64,000 nt of DNA from Perognathus longimembris pacificus (lineage: Eukaryota; Chordata; Mammalia; Rodentia; Heteromyidae). The notes beneath the pieces are model-generated. The model was not told the origin of the DNA, did not search any database, and saw nothing but the letters and a program-made list of their open reading frames with translations. Below are positions 1 through 10,031 of the stretch, piece after piece. Each line of letters begins with the position of its first letter. Within the stretch, counting starts at the first letter, position 1. The translations under genes and the position numbers were made by a program. Location: NCBI RefSeq assembly GCF_023159225.1, contig NC_063176.1:8568963-8632962 (forward strand), read 5' to 3'.

Positions 1-18
1 ACACACACACACACACAC
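1..18. repeat. (AC)9 microsatellite, cut by window edge
   Basis: The window opens inside a perfect AC dinucleotide run, so its true length is unknown. Confidence 0.95.
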
Positions 19-1983
19 TTCAAATGCTAGAAAAGTCTTAGGTATATAACCTTGGCTTATATGATTGGACCTTGACTTATTCCCTGTGTAATAAAATAAG
101 AATAAAATGGTGCTTTATTGGGAGTTTTATTAGTTTAGCACATCTTAAATATTCAGGAAAATTTCATTCTACATTTTAAACAAAAATCTTCCTGCTTCCT
201 AACTTTAGAGTTTTTTTTTAATGGAAAAATAAACGTCCTGTGCTTTGAGAAGTCCTTTATAAGTGAAGTCATTTGAGACAGGGTAAATACACAGAGAGAT
301 TTATGGATAACTAACATGTTTTAGAAAAAATAGAAAATAAATGTCTAAAATAATATCTATCAGAAAATAACTATTTGCTGGAAATATCTATTAGAAAAAT
401 ATTGGTCATGTTTTAAAAGTAGATATTTTAAATGATTGCTTATTAGTTCGCACATGAAGACGTTTTGTCATAGCAATTCAACTGAAAAAATGATTTGATG
501 CTGCACCAAATACCTAGTAGAATATGTAAACTGCAATGGTAAAGTGGAGAGAAGAATCTTGAAATCAGATGTATTATAATTTAAAATTCTAGTTTAGAAT
601 TCTTGGCTGCTATGGCCATAAAATATTGTCTCAAAAAATATGATCAGGAACTAAATACTAATATGAACCCTTATTAACAAGCAGAATAAGTTATTGTCTT
701 CTACTAGTTCAGGTGCCACAATGGATCTTTTCAATGCTTTTATTACATTTTATATTCATACAAGAAGTTGAAAAATTGAATTATTTTTTAAAAGTTATAT
801 ATGTATATATATGTGTGTATATATATATATACATATATGACACAAAAACAATTCTATGTTAGAAAGCAGAGATAGGTTGACTTCCATCCAATAGAAGCCA
901 TGAAGGGTAGGGACCAGGGCTACATAAGGTTCTTTTCCCTTCAGAACTAGTGGTTGACAATGGCTGCAAGTTGGGAATCTTCATGACATTCTACAAGGGC
1001 CTTAACATGTGATTTTCCTTGATTACTTACTTTGAGCTTTATAGACTGAAGAGCAAGTACTATATGCTAAACATAAATGTCCAAGGAGAGAATTGGACAG
1101 TAAAGTAGACACTGTATTCCCTTTCTTGGACTAACCTGATAGCATACTGTTTCATGATATTCTCCGCATTAACTACTCACAAGCTCCTAGACAATTTCAA
1201 GGCAAAGGGTGATATATTCCTGATGGAGAGAAATTTCTGCAAGTATTGTCAGGAAAAATTTTTGAAAGTCCATTCTTGCAGGTGCACATTGTGTATACAC
1301 CTAGCTTTTGAAAATCATAGGCCTTGCCCCACTAGGATCTCTCAGGCAGAAACTGGAGGAATGTCATATCATGTAAATATGTACTGGGTGTGGAAATGGC
1401 TTAAGTGCAATATTTCCAAATGTATAAACCTAGAACGTGAAGGGCATGGTATCTGGAACTGATTGGACATCTTCTTTGAAGTTCTTCATTCCAAAAAGCA
1501 AACACAACCCCAAACACACAAAAAATCTATCGTCCGTAGCAACTGTAAAGGACAGATAGGGCAATCTTCCTCTAGAGTCTCTCTTGGCTCCATTTTCTGA
1601 TCTCCGGGTCAGGTCATCTGGATCACCCTTTCTATGTCATAGGGGAAAAATGTATTTCCTTCTTACAATCTTTTCTCTTTTTTTTTTGGATTCTGGAGCT
1701 AAAATACCTATTTTCATTTGTATTGTCCCTGTTACAATGATATATATGCACATATAAATATGGTTGATTTATAATAACTAGTTAAAAGCCCTTATTTACT
1801 AAGTTTCATCAAGAAAAATTTTATTTACATTTGAGTTCCTTTATGAATATCCTGGCATTTCAAATATAAACTTAAGAGTAACTTGTGTCAAACTGAAATC
1901 ATCTGTGGTTTGAGCCTTTAATATCCTCAGAAGAAATTTTGTCTCTGTGAATGATGTTTAAGGAACCACTCCCACCTTTTTCT
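19..1983. other. AT-rich spacer, no gene seen
   Basis: No recognisable repeat body or exon. A TA/TG tract lies at about 797-838. The longest open frame (1154-1462, 102 codons) resembles no protein family I know and has no exon-like context. A T-run follows at 1676-1688. Confidence 0.6.
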
Positions 1984-2086
1984 TTTGATGTGGGTCTTTG
2001 GACTTGTACTTGGGGATTGGGAATTGTCTGAGTGTTGGTGCTCATCCAGTGCTCTAGCAGTTGAACCACCGCCCTCCTTCCCTTTC

Positions 2087-2126
<40 letters not shown>

Positions 2127-2455
2127 TTTTTGGCCAGTCCTGGGGCTTGGACTCGGGGTCTGAGCACTGTCCCTGGCTTCTTTTTGCTCAAGGCTAGCAC
2201 TCTGCCGCTTGAGCCACAGCGCCACTTCTGGCCATTTTCTGTATATGTGGTGCTGGGGAATTGAACCCAGGGCCTCATGTATACGAGGCAAGTGCTCTTG
2301 CCACTAGGCCATATCCCCAGCCTTCCCTTTTATTTTTTGAGCAATTTAATAAAGAAAAAAGTTTCATAGACTTTGGGCTAGCTTTGAGTCATGATCTTCA
2401 GAGCTCAGGCTCCTGAGTAGCTAGAAGTACAGAATGAGCCACTGGTTTCCAGACC
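1984..2455 (-). mobile_element. Old B1-like/Geo composite SINE, split by a younger SINE
   Basis: Two fragments of one antisense element. 1984-2075 is a degenerate Geo-like half with the order ...CTTGTACTTGGGG...GTGCTCTAGCAGTTGAACCACC. 2331-2455 is the B1-like half, with TTCATAGACTTTGGGCTAGC and CTCAGGCTCCTGAGTAGCTA. The gap between them is exactly an IDL-Geo copy with its own target duplication, so the composite was there first. Many substitutions indicate age. Confidence 0.7.
2086..2322 (-). mobile_element. IDL-Geo dimeric SINE, nested
   Basis: Full-length antisense copy. The tail appears as a (TTTA)n array at about 2088-2129. Then come TGGCCAGTCCTGGGGCTTGG, the Geo half (GCTTGAGCCACAGCGCCAC) and the ID-like half, ending ATATCCCCAGCC. 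The direct repeat CCTTCCCTTT flanks it at 2076-2085 and 2321-2330. It interrupts an older composite SINE. Confidence 0.88.
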
Positions 2456-3371
2456 TTATAGGAGATTAATAAAGAAAATCATAATCATATATAGTGTTTT
2501 ATATTTAAGACTAAAGGATTTTCTAATTTGGGAGAACAAAAGAGAATAGGAATGAGAAAAATATTTTTTTTCAAATCTATCATTTCTTGGAACTTATAAC
2601 ACATCTTTCTATACTTTTCAAAATGCCCACATCCTATTTAAAAAGTAGCAAGATGTCAGGAGCACAATCAGTATCAGTTCTCTGCCTGTTATTCTTGCTG
2701 ATTAGATCGATTTTGATTCATTTGATTCAATTTTTAGTTCTTCCTTACCACAGTCTGCAGTACAGCTAAATCTTCAGCTCCTACATGTAAGCTTAATTTT
2801 CAGTAGTATTTCTCCACATTCCTTTAACGTTCTGTAGACTGTTTTTTCACAAGCCATCACTCCACACGTAATGAGACAATCTCCTCTCAAGGCTCTTGAC
2901 TCCCTTTCAGCCTTCTTTTTTTCTCACTGACCACACAGAAAGCCAATATTAGTGCAGTTTCTCTGATTATGTAACACATTTTCAAATAACCCCCAAAATC
3001 ACTACTATTAACTTGTGGTTTTCTTGAGGTAATCAGATCACTGATGAGAAATGTCACACCAGGGATGACTGTGCTGTCTAGGATAGATAGTCTTCAGGAA
3101 GAATAGTCAGGAACAGAATTCAAGCATAGACTGTCTATATGCTCATGTGTCTCCTAGTTGAATGTGAAATAAAAGCTGATGTTGCACTTTCGAGAGATGA
3201 GGTTAGGTACCCTGGGTGACTGGAGTTCAAGAACAAGATTCCAGAAAAAGAGTACAGCAAGTTGAAAGTAAAATCATTTTCTCTTTCTTGTCTTCAGAAG
3301 TCAAACACTGCCATTTCCAGTCTGTCTCTTCAAGACCATCACAACCTCCTGTTCATTTATCATTCATACTT
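2456..3371. other. AT-rich spacer, no gene seen
   Basis: Single-copy-looking sequence. I recognise no repeat family, exon or RNA here. Confidence 0.5.
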
Positions 3372-3690
3372 ATTTATTTATTTATTATTTTTTGCCAGTC
3401 CTGGGGCTAGGACTCAGGGTCTGAGCACTGTCCCTGGCTTCTTTTTGCTCAAGGCTAACACTCTGCCACTTGAGCCACAGCACCACTTCTGGCCTTTTTT
3501 TTTCTTATTTTATTTTTTTTCACATTTTTATTATCAAACTCATGTACAGAGAGGTTACAGTTTCATACGTTAGGCATTGGATACATTACTTGTACTGTTT
3601 GGCCTTTTCTATGGGGTGCTGGGGAATCCAACCCAGGGCTTCATGTGTCCGAGGCAAGCACTCTTGCCAGTAGGCCATATTCCCAAGCCC
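3372..3690 (-). mobile_element. IDL-Geo SINE interrupted by an L1 tail
   Basis: Antisense copy. The tail and Geo half occupy 3372-3499 and the ID-like half 3601-3690 (GGGGTGCTGGGGAATCC, ending TATTCCCAAGCCC). Between them is a short L1 3' end, so the SINE is the older of the two. Possible degraded target repeats CTGTTCATTT (just before it) and CTGTCATTT (3691 on) bracket it. Confidence 0.82.
3492..3600 (-). mobile_element. Short L1 3' tail inserted in a SINE
   Basis: T-rich tail at about 3495-3520, then an 80-bp body (TTATTATCAAACTCATGTAC ... GGCATTGGATACATTACTTG). On the minus strand this is an L1 3' terminus reading AAACTGTAACCTCTCTGTAC. GGCCTTTT occurs at both ends (3491-3498 and 3601-3608) and is the host SINE's own sequence, so it is the target duplication. 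The body starts at the same L1 position as the copies near 13.2 and 15.6 kb. Confidence 0.8.
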
Positions 3691-4420
3691 CTGTCATTTG
3701 TATTTATTGAACTTGTTGATGAATGAGGATTGTGTAGGAAAACATTATTGAGTAGAAAATCATCTGTTGCAGAGTTTTGGAAATGGCAATCTGCCGTAGA
3801 GGTTGATAGCACAATGAAATGATTCTTTTAGTCATTACTACCTACACCTAGTTCATATATATAAAAATTTACTGGTATATTGCAGCAAAATGAATTAAGT
3901 TTAAGGCATGACTAGAATTTTAACCCTAGCACCAAAATATAATTTTAAATGTACACCAAAATGGTTTTATTATTATTCATGATTGATATTAATCACTATC
4001 TTTATTCACAAGATACAGAATGCAATACCTCTTTATATGGGTATAGTTAATAAAATGATTTTTCAGATGCAAGATGTGCTCAAATATTTGAAAATCACTG
4101 ATATCAGATGTAATTGTCCTCAAATGTCAACAGTTTTGTCACTTCAAATTTTAACATGCTTAATATTAACAATTGTCAAGAAAGCAAAATATTAAATGAT
4201 AAAGAAGTTTGATATTTTTAACTTATACCCAAATAGGCCTATAAGCATGAATATTGCAAACTAATTCCTATGTTTGAAATGTGTGTTTAAAACCAATATT
4301 TTTGTGCCTGGCAAAAACAAAACGAAACAAAGAAAAACAAAAAGACACACCAATCTTTTGTAAGTATACCTTAAAAGTCTATGACTTATGATAGATTATG
4401 CATCAAAAAACAAGGCAAAA
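3691..4420. other. AT-rich spacer, no gene seen
   Basis: Contains A/C-rich sequence at about 4311-4350 with no repeat body attached. No exon-like signal. Confidence 0.5.
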
Positions 4421-4610
4421 GCTGGCCCCACTGGTGGCTGCACCTGTATTCCCTGAAAGTCAGGAGGCTAAAATCTATGCCTTGAGGTTCAAAGCCTGCC
4501 TGGACAGCAAATACAGGATTCTAATCTCCAATTAACCAGGTAATGGTATAATTGTATATGTGGCTTATGTGGTAGAATTTCAGTATGGAGCAAAACAAAC
4601 AAGCAAAGTA
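4421..4610 (+). mobile_element. Degraded B1-like/Geo composite SINE
   Basis: Sense copy. The B1-like half runs GGTGGCTGCACCTGTATTCC, then GTCAGGAGGCT and TTGAGGTTCAAAGCCTGCCT (pol III box A- and B-like positions), followed by the linker TCTAATCTCCAATTAACCAG. A short decayed Geo half (TGGCTTATGTGGTAGAAT) grades into an A/C-rich tail. Confidence 0.65.
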
Positions 4611-4688
4611 TGAGGCATTGAAACCTGGTACAAATAAATAAATATATACATAAATACATAAAAATAAGGCAGTGCCTTAGTGAAGATG

Positions 4689-5223
4689 TGTTGGGGCTGT
4701 TTTCTCTGACCCAGCTCAAAGGCTTATTTCTTTCTCTCTTATTACCCTCGTATTGTCCTCTCCCCTAACCCTCGGCCTGCAGGTATGTTAGGGTGGGACG
4801 TAGGGGTGACTCCGGCCTGGCGTGCGCGCGACCCGCGTGGTAATGTGGCCTCTATCCTTCCCTGGGAGCTAGCGTACATAGACCACGGAGTAGGCTTCTG
4901 AGAGCGAACTAACTTTATTGAGGGAAGGTCAAGGGGAGATGATTCCTAAGGAAGGGGGTTGGCCAGGATTCCGATAGGCCATGAGCTGTCACGTGACTCC
5001 CAAGGGGCTGGTCACTTGACCTCCAAGGGGCTATGTCACTCTGAGCGCGCCGAACCAGGGCGGGGCTGGTAGGCGCCAGGCTGGCTGCCAGCTAAGTCGG
5101 GGGTCTATTTGCCCAACCGGTTTCTCCGGATTCCAATGTAGAGAGGATGGAAGGGCCGCATTCCCCAGCTGGGGGAGGTGCCTCAAGCCCCTTCCATCCA
5201 GGGGAGAAAGATGGACCCCAACA
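4689..5223 (-). mobile_element. Solo LTR of a class II-type (ERVK-like) endogenous retrovirus
   Basis: A 535-bp unit starting TGTTGGGG and ending CCCCAACA, an 8-bp perfect inverted terminal repeat with canonical TG...CA ends. It is flanked by the perfect 6-bp direct repeat AAGATG (4683-4688 and 5224-5229). Six-base duplications are typical of betaretrovirus-like (ERV2/ERVK) integrases. AATAAA lies on the minus strand (+ strand TTTATT, 4914-4919), about 305 bases into the LTR, giving a U3+R/U5 layout and minus orientation. It is GC-rich with about 24 CpGs in AT-rich surroundings. No gag, pol or env sequence flanks it, so internal sequence was probably lost by LTR-LTR recombination. The family name is inferred. 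Confidence 0.85.
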
Positions 5224-5323
5224 AAGATGAACTGAAGGTATTATCAAATGGCTCATTTAGTAGTGATAAGCCACACATACTTTATGTGTTGTATGTATGG
5301 GCTCATGTATATATTGAAGGTAT

Positions 5324-5350
5324 TGTAATACATGTAACACATGTATTACA
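5324..5350. repeat. Perfect 12-bp inverted repeat, 3-nt loop
   Basis: Arms TGTAATACATGT (5324-5335) and ACATGTATTACA (5339-5350) around AAC. Could extrude as a cruciform. No T-run or promoter context suggests a terminator or RNA gene. Confidence 0.9.
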
Positions 5351-5915
5351 TGTATGTATTAGTGGCAAGGGATTCTAAATCAGAGCCCAGTATTCCACAA
5401 TTATATACTGTAACTTATCACAAAAAAATAATGCTTCGTAGTTTCATTGGTGTTAGTGCAAGAGCACTAATTAAACAATCAAACAAGAAGAAACTTACTA
5501 ATGGAATAAAAGAAGTTTCATTATTACTAGTAATTATTTTCACCATATAATGTTATTGTTGCAATTATACTATTAGTAATGATTGTAAAAAAGTTGCAGT
5601 AAGGAAAATATTAATACATTCAAATTTTTATTGAGAGATCAGTAACTTGATCTTTAACTGGGCTTATACATTAATAATTGCTAAAATGTAGTTTATTGAG
5701 AAACTATGAAATATAAATGGTACTATTGAAATTGTTATCATTTTTTAACTAGTTTTATCTCTTCAAGAAATAGAAATCTCTGATTTCTTTCAGCTGGTGA
5801 GCTTCTGTTTGAAAACCATAACATGTAGGGCATTAGTTATCTCATCCTTGTAAATAAAGATAGAATGACACTATAGTATTATATGAAGATTTGAAATAAA
5901 ACTTTCCTTTGTTTG
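5351..5915. other. AT-rich spacer, no gene seen
   Basis: Nothing recognisable beyond the hairpin just upstream. Confidence 0.5.
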
Positions 5916-6044
5916 ATTTTTGTTGTTGTTGTTGCTGTTTTAAGCTAGGGTATTGCTATTCCTGGCAGGCTGGAAACTTGAGATTGCTCTGCCTCAGCAT
6001 CTCAAAGAACTGGATTTCAGACATGTACTACCATGTCTACTACC
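5916..6044 (-). mobile_element. Decayed B1-like SINE
   Basis: Antisense. The tail reads as (GTT)n near 5921-5940. The body keeps the 7SL/B1 order: GGCAGGCTGGAAACTTGAGA, CTGCCTCAGCATCTCAAAGA, then CAGACATGTACTACCATG at the box A end. Heavily substituted. Confidence 0.6.
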
Positions 6045-6160
6045 TAATTCTTGCAAAAAAAAAATGATTTTTAGCAACTAGAACTGTTACCCATATTTAT
6101 CCACTTATTTATTTACTTATATTTTAGTTTTAAATATTTGTAAAAAGAAATTTTAATTCA

Positions 6161-6427
6161 GGACTTGGAATGTGGCTTGGTGGTAGAGTGATTATCTGGT
6201 ATGCATGAAGCCCTGGGTTCGATTCCTTAGTACTGCAAAAACAGAAGAAGCCAGAAGTGGAGCTGTGGCTCAAGTGGAAGAGTGCTAGCCCTGTGCAAAA
6301 GAATCTCAGGTAGGGATATTGCCCAGGCACTGAGTTCAAGCCCCAGGACTAGGAAAAAAAAAAAAAAAAAGAAGTCATGGACTGCTACACTGAGATGTTA
6401 AGAGAAAAAATAATGATAATTAAAAAA
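6161..6427 (+). mobile_element. IDL-Geo SINE with 3'-transduced flank
   Basis: Sense copy. The ID-like half (GGTGGTAGAGTGATTATCTG ... CCCTGGGTTCGATTCC) is followed by the Geo half (GAGCTGTGGCTCAAGTGG) and an A-tail at 6354-6370. The target duplication is not next to that tail: AAAAAGAAATTTTAATTCA (6142-6160) recurs at 6428-6446 with one mismatch. Between first tail and duplication lie about 51 bases of non-SINE sequence (6371-6421) and a second A-run (6422-6432). The inserted RNA apparently carried downstream flank. Confidence 0.8.
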
Positions 6428-6446
6428 AAAAAGAAATTTCAATTCA

Positions 6447-6951
6447 ACAAGACAGTGTATGAGTGTAACACATTTGGGGCATCACTTCCATATTTATTAT
6501 TATGTTATTAAAAATACTTGACAATCTTCCAAAAGACTATTCATTTTAAAATCCCATAATCACATATAAAAATCTTCTCATTATGTTTGTTAAAACTATA
6601 TTTCTCTGACACTTTTTTATAAAAATTGTTGTGATAGCTAACAAATAAACAGAGTAAGAGACTGTTTTCTACAGTGGAGTTCATTCATGTTGGCTTCATA
6701 GACAGTGAACGCTGTATAATGATTGTTACAGTGGACTTGACTGTGTGTTTAGTTTCTTTAGCCTCTGCCAGAGAATCAGAAAAAATCCGACAATCCTCAA
6801 AGTTATGACAATGACAACAAAGAGTATTTCCAGACAGTACTATCATTTCCTAATGGATAAAATCACCCCAAGTTGTACTGTCCAAACTATTAATAAAGTT
6901 GCTTAAGAGAAAAATGTGTTTCCATTGATGTTTGATAAAGTAAGACTTAGC
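6447..6951. other. AT-rich spacer, no gene seen
   Basis: No repeat or exon recognised between the SINE and the inverted L1. Confidence 0.5.
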
Positions 6952-6961
6952 AACATTATGA

Positions 6962-8024
6962 GATTATTTCACTTAGAACATCTTATGTGTTCATATGGAT
7001 GTAACTATTGAGCTATTGTGATCTTGTGCTGGCATTATCCTACATGTGTACAGATTATTCCCAATGAGGGAGACCATAGAGTCTATGTTTCTTTGAGTCT
7101 GGCTCACTTCCCTTAGTTTGATATTTTTCCAAGTCCTTCCATCTCCTCATGAATGGGGCAATGTCATTCTTTCTAATGGAGGCATAGATTTCTATTGTAT
7201 ATGTGTATCACAATTTCTGGATCTATTCATCTACTGAGGGGCATCTGGGTTGGTTCCATATGTGCTGTGATAAACATAGTTGTGCTGGTGGTTTTAGTGT
7301 GATATTGCTTGTAATCCTTTGGGTAGATGCCAAAAGTGGGGCTGCTGGGTCATAGTGGAGCTCTATGTTTAGCCTTTGAGGAACCTCCATTCTGCTTTCC
7401 AGAGTTGAACCAGTTTACACTCCCACGAACAGTGTAGTAGGGTACCCTTTTGGCCACATCCCCTACAGCATGTTATTATTAGTTTTCCTGAGAATGGACA
7501 TTCTTACTGGGATGAGATAGAATCTCAGAGTTGTTTTGATTTGCATTTCTTTTATGACCAGTGGTGTTGAGCACTTCTTCAAGTGTCTCTTGGATACTAA
7601 GTGAAATGAACTTCAAGTTATGGAAACAAGTGGTTTATCATTCTTGCTGTTATTTTCAACATACCATGTGAAATCATGCCCTTTCTCTTTTGCCTCTCTT
7701 TTCCATGCTTTTACCTTTGATATCACTGTAACTGATTTTGGTACACTGGATATTGTATATACGTGTATTGGAATGAGGGAAGGGAGTATCAAAATGGAGA
7801 GACAAAGGATAAAAAGACAAACCAATATAAAAGCAGTACTTACAAAACTATATGATGTAAAGTAACTGCACAGCTCACATGGGGGAGGGGGAGTTGGAAG
7901 AGGGAAAGGTGGGAGACAAATGAGGGAGGAGGTCACAAGTTGGATAAGATATGTACTCACTGCCTTACAAATGAAACTGTAACCCTTCTGTACATCACTT
8001 TGACAATGAAGACATAAAAAAAGA
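6962..8024. mobile_element. L1 insertion with inverted 5' segment (twin priming)
   Basis: Left block (6962-about 7595) is L1 on the minus strand, covering the end of ORF2 and the start of the 3' UTR. Its reverse complement has landmarks AGACACTTGAAGAAGTGCTC and AGTAGATGAATAGATCC. Right block (about 7597-8024) is the following 3' UTR on the plus strand, ending AATGAAACTGTAACCC ... ATAAAAAAAG. The blocks meet in L1 order and share CTAAGTGAAAT (7597-7607; reversed at 6966-6976). AACATTATGA (6952-6961) and AACATGATGA (8025-8034) are the target duplication with one mismatch. No intact ORF remains; open frames here are shadows. Confidence 0.85.
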
Positions 8025-8034
8025 AACATGATGA

Positions 8035-9623
8035 AGGGTGTATTTTAACCTTTATATAGAGTATGATTTCATGATTATTCGCTCTTCAGATGATAGAAAA
8101 ATCAGAGGTTGTTGATACAAATATATAAAACTGGAATACAATATTCCAACCACATTCACATAAAACCCTCTAACTTCATATTGTTTACTAGTGAAAGTGA
8201 TACATTTTTATTGTGTACTTTAATAAAGTTAACCTTAAAATGTATTGTGTTGAAACCACATATACTTATATGTATAATGTATGTAACAAAGGAGCATCAA
8301 TGTGAATGAAAGTAATAATATTCTAAGCAGCATATGAAAGGAAAGATGCAATAGCTTCTCCTTTTAATAGAATGTGAATTTATATTGTTTTATTTATATC
8401 ATATCAGTAAATTGGAAGTGAATGTTTAAACCAATGTATGAAAACTTGATGAAGAATGGTTTAAATACTATTTAATTTCAATATATGTCCTTGCATAGCA
8501 GTAATTTATGGATAAAATTTATGGATAAAATTGGTAAATCCTACTAATTATGAGTTTATGTAAGAGATCATTTACTTCCATCTGTACTGGGATGATATTA
8601 CTTGTACATATACATATATGTACATATATATACATGTGTATATATATATATATGTACACCTTATTATTTACATAGAATTCCTGCCAAAAAGTGCAAAACT
8701 CTTATATAGTCATTAGAAAACAATAAATCCAAACTCAGGCACATTCTACAAAGAGCAAAATGTATTCTACATCATTATAAGACCTCTGCGACATATTATA
8801 AAAAGTTTAACAAAGGTTATTTCATGTTTCTTCTCTTGTCTTTCATCTGCTCTGCTTACCATATAAAGAATTCTTTGGCAGAATATATATTACTTTACTC
8901 TAAACAGTCCAAATACAATCTAGTTAGATTCGCATAAATCACTGCTACAAACTCTTGGGGCTATAGCACATGTGTACTGCAATAGTTTTCCCAACCTGAA
9001 ATAAAAAAGTCATACTAAAGCCTTACTTTGAAATCTCTTTACAACCGCTAAAACATAATGTTGCTGAAAGATTCTGTGTTGAACTTAAATTGGGCGGAAA
9101 TTTGCCCCAATATATTTAATTTTTTTGTTTCAATTACTCCCTAAACGGTGTGAGGTTATTTTGATGTTTGTAAAGCATATGAGAACAATGTGGTGAATAA
9201 AAAGAGAAACTTAGCAGAAATAGTGGTTTTCATAAGAAAGGTGCCTGGCCATGACTATCTACCTACTTCTTGAGATGTACATTTTTTTAATTCTTTCCCT
9301 TGAGGTTCTTCACTGGTTACTTCTAATCAATGTGCTACCAAAATTGCTATATGACTAAGTTGCCATGATTAGAAGTTGGGGAAAGATACAGTCTTTTCTC
9401 TGGTTAGTAGATTCACTTTATTATTTCCTTGGTTTGAATGACTTAATGAGCAAGCAATCACATTTGAAAAACCCACTTGGCAACAAAAGAAAAGCAACAA
9501 ACCAAGAGGCTTTGGCAAAGCTAAACCTTAACTGTAGTCAGTGGAAAGTCCATAAAAATCCATTTGAACTATGCCTAAATAGGAGGACTTGGAATCTATC
9601 AAATGGTGAATCTGTTTATGAGG
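8035..9623. other. AT-rich spacer with TA/TG tract
   Basis: A palindrome-rich TA/TG tract lies at about 8601-8656 (for example GTACATATACATATATGTAC). A 13-bp tandem duplication of TTTATGGATAAAA sits near 8507-8532. A 120-codon frame begins at 9365 and runs into the next SINE; it is unrecognised and not credible as a gene. Confidence 0.5.
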
Positions 9624-10031
9624 TTTTTTTGTTTGTTTGCTTGTTTTTCTCTGTTATTGTTGTTGTTGTTTCTTTGCTTGTTTTTGTTGGTCATGTGGGA
9701 GAACTCTGGGCCTGGGCATGTCCCTGACTCTTCAGTTCAAGGCTAGTGCTCTACCACTTCGAGCCACAGTTTTCCAGTGGTTGGTTGGAGATAAGAGCCT
9801 CACAGATCTGGGATTGTTGCTCAGTGGCAAAGCACTTGCCTAGCAAGTGCAATGTCCTGGGTTCAATCCCCAGTACCAAAGAAGAAAAGACCAAAAAAAA
9901 AAAAATACAGTTAAAAAAAAAGAGCCTCACAGACTGGACTTTCCTCTCTGGGGTGGCTTTGAATTGTTATCCTCAGATCTCATCTAATTTGAGTAGCTAG
10001 GATTCCAGGCCTGAGCCACTGGTGCCTGGCT
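9624..10031 (-). mobile_element. B1-like/Geo composite SINE, split by an ID element
   Basis: Antisense. Outer left part is a GTT-rich tail and Geo half (GCTCTACCACTTCGAGCCAC) plus the linker TTGGAGATAAGAGCCTCACA. Outer right part is the B1-like half (TGAGTAGCTAGGATTCCAGG, CTGAGCCACTGGTGCCTGGC). An ID element and its duplication lie between. Confidence 0.8.
9807..9919 (+). mobile_element. ID SINE inside a composite SINE
   Basis: A monomeric ID-type unit (GGGATTGTTGCTCAGTGGCA, GCACTTGCCTAGCAAGTGCA, GGGTTCAATCCCCAG) with an A-rich tail to 9919. The perfect 14-bp direct repeat AAGAGCCTCACAGA flanks it at 9793-9806 and 9920-9933 and belongs to the host SINE. Its head is tRNA-Ala-like, but this is a retroposon, not a tRNA gene. 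Confidence 0.88.

Noticed and set aside
7613..8029. 138-codon minus-strand frame
   Set aside because: It is the antisense of L1 3' UTR, which is noncoding.
9807..9890. tRNA-like sequence with box A/B features
   Set aside because: It is the tRNA-Ala-derived head of an ID SINE, with A-tail and target duplication. Not a tRNA gene.
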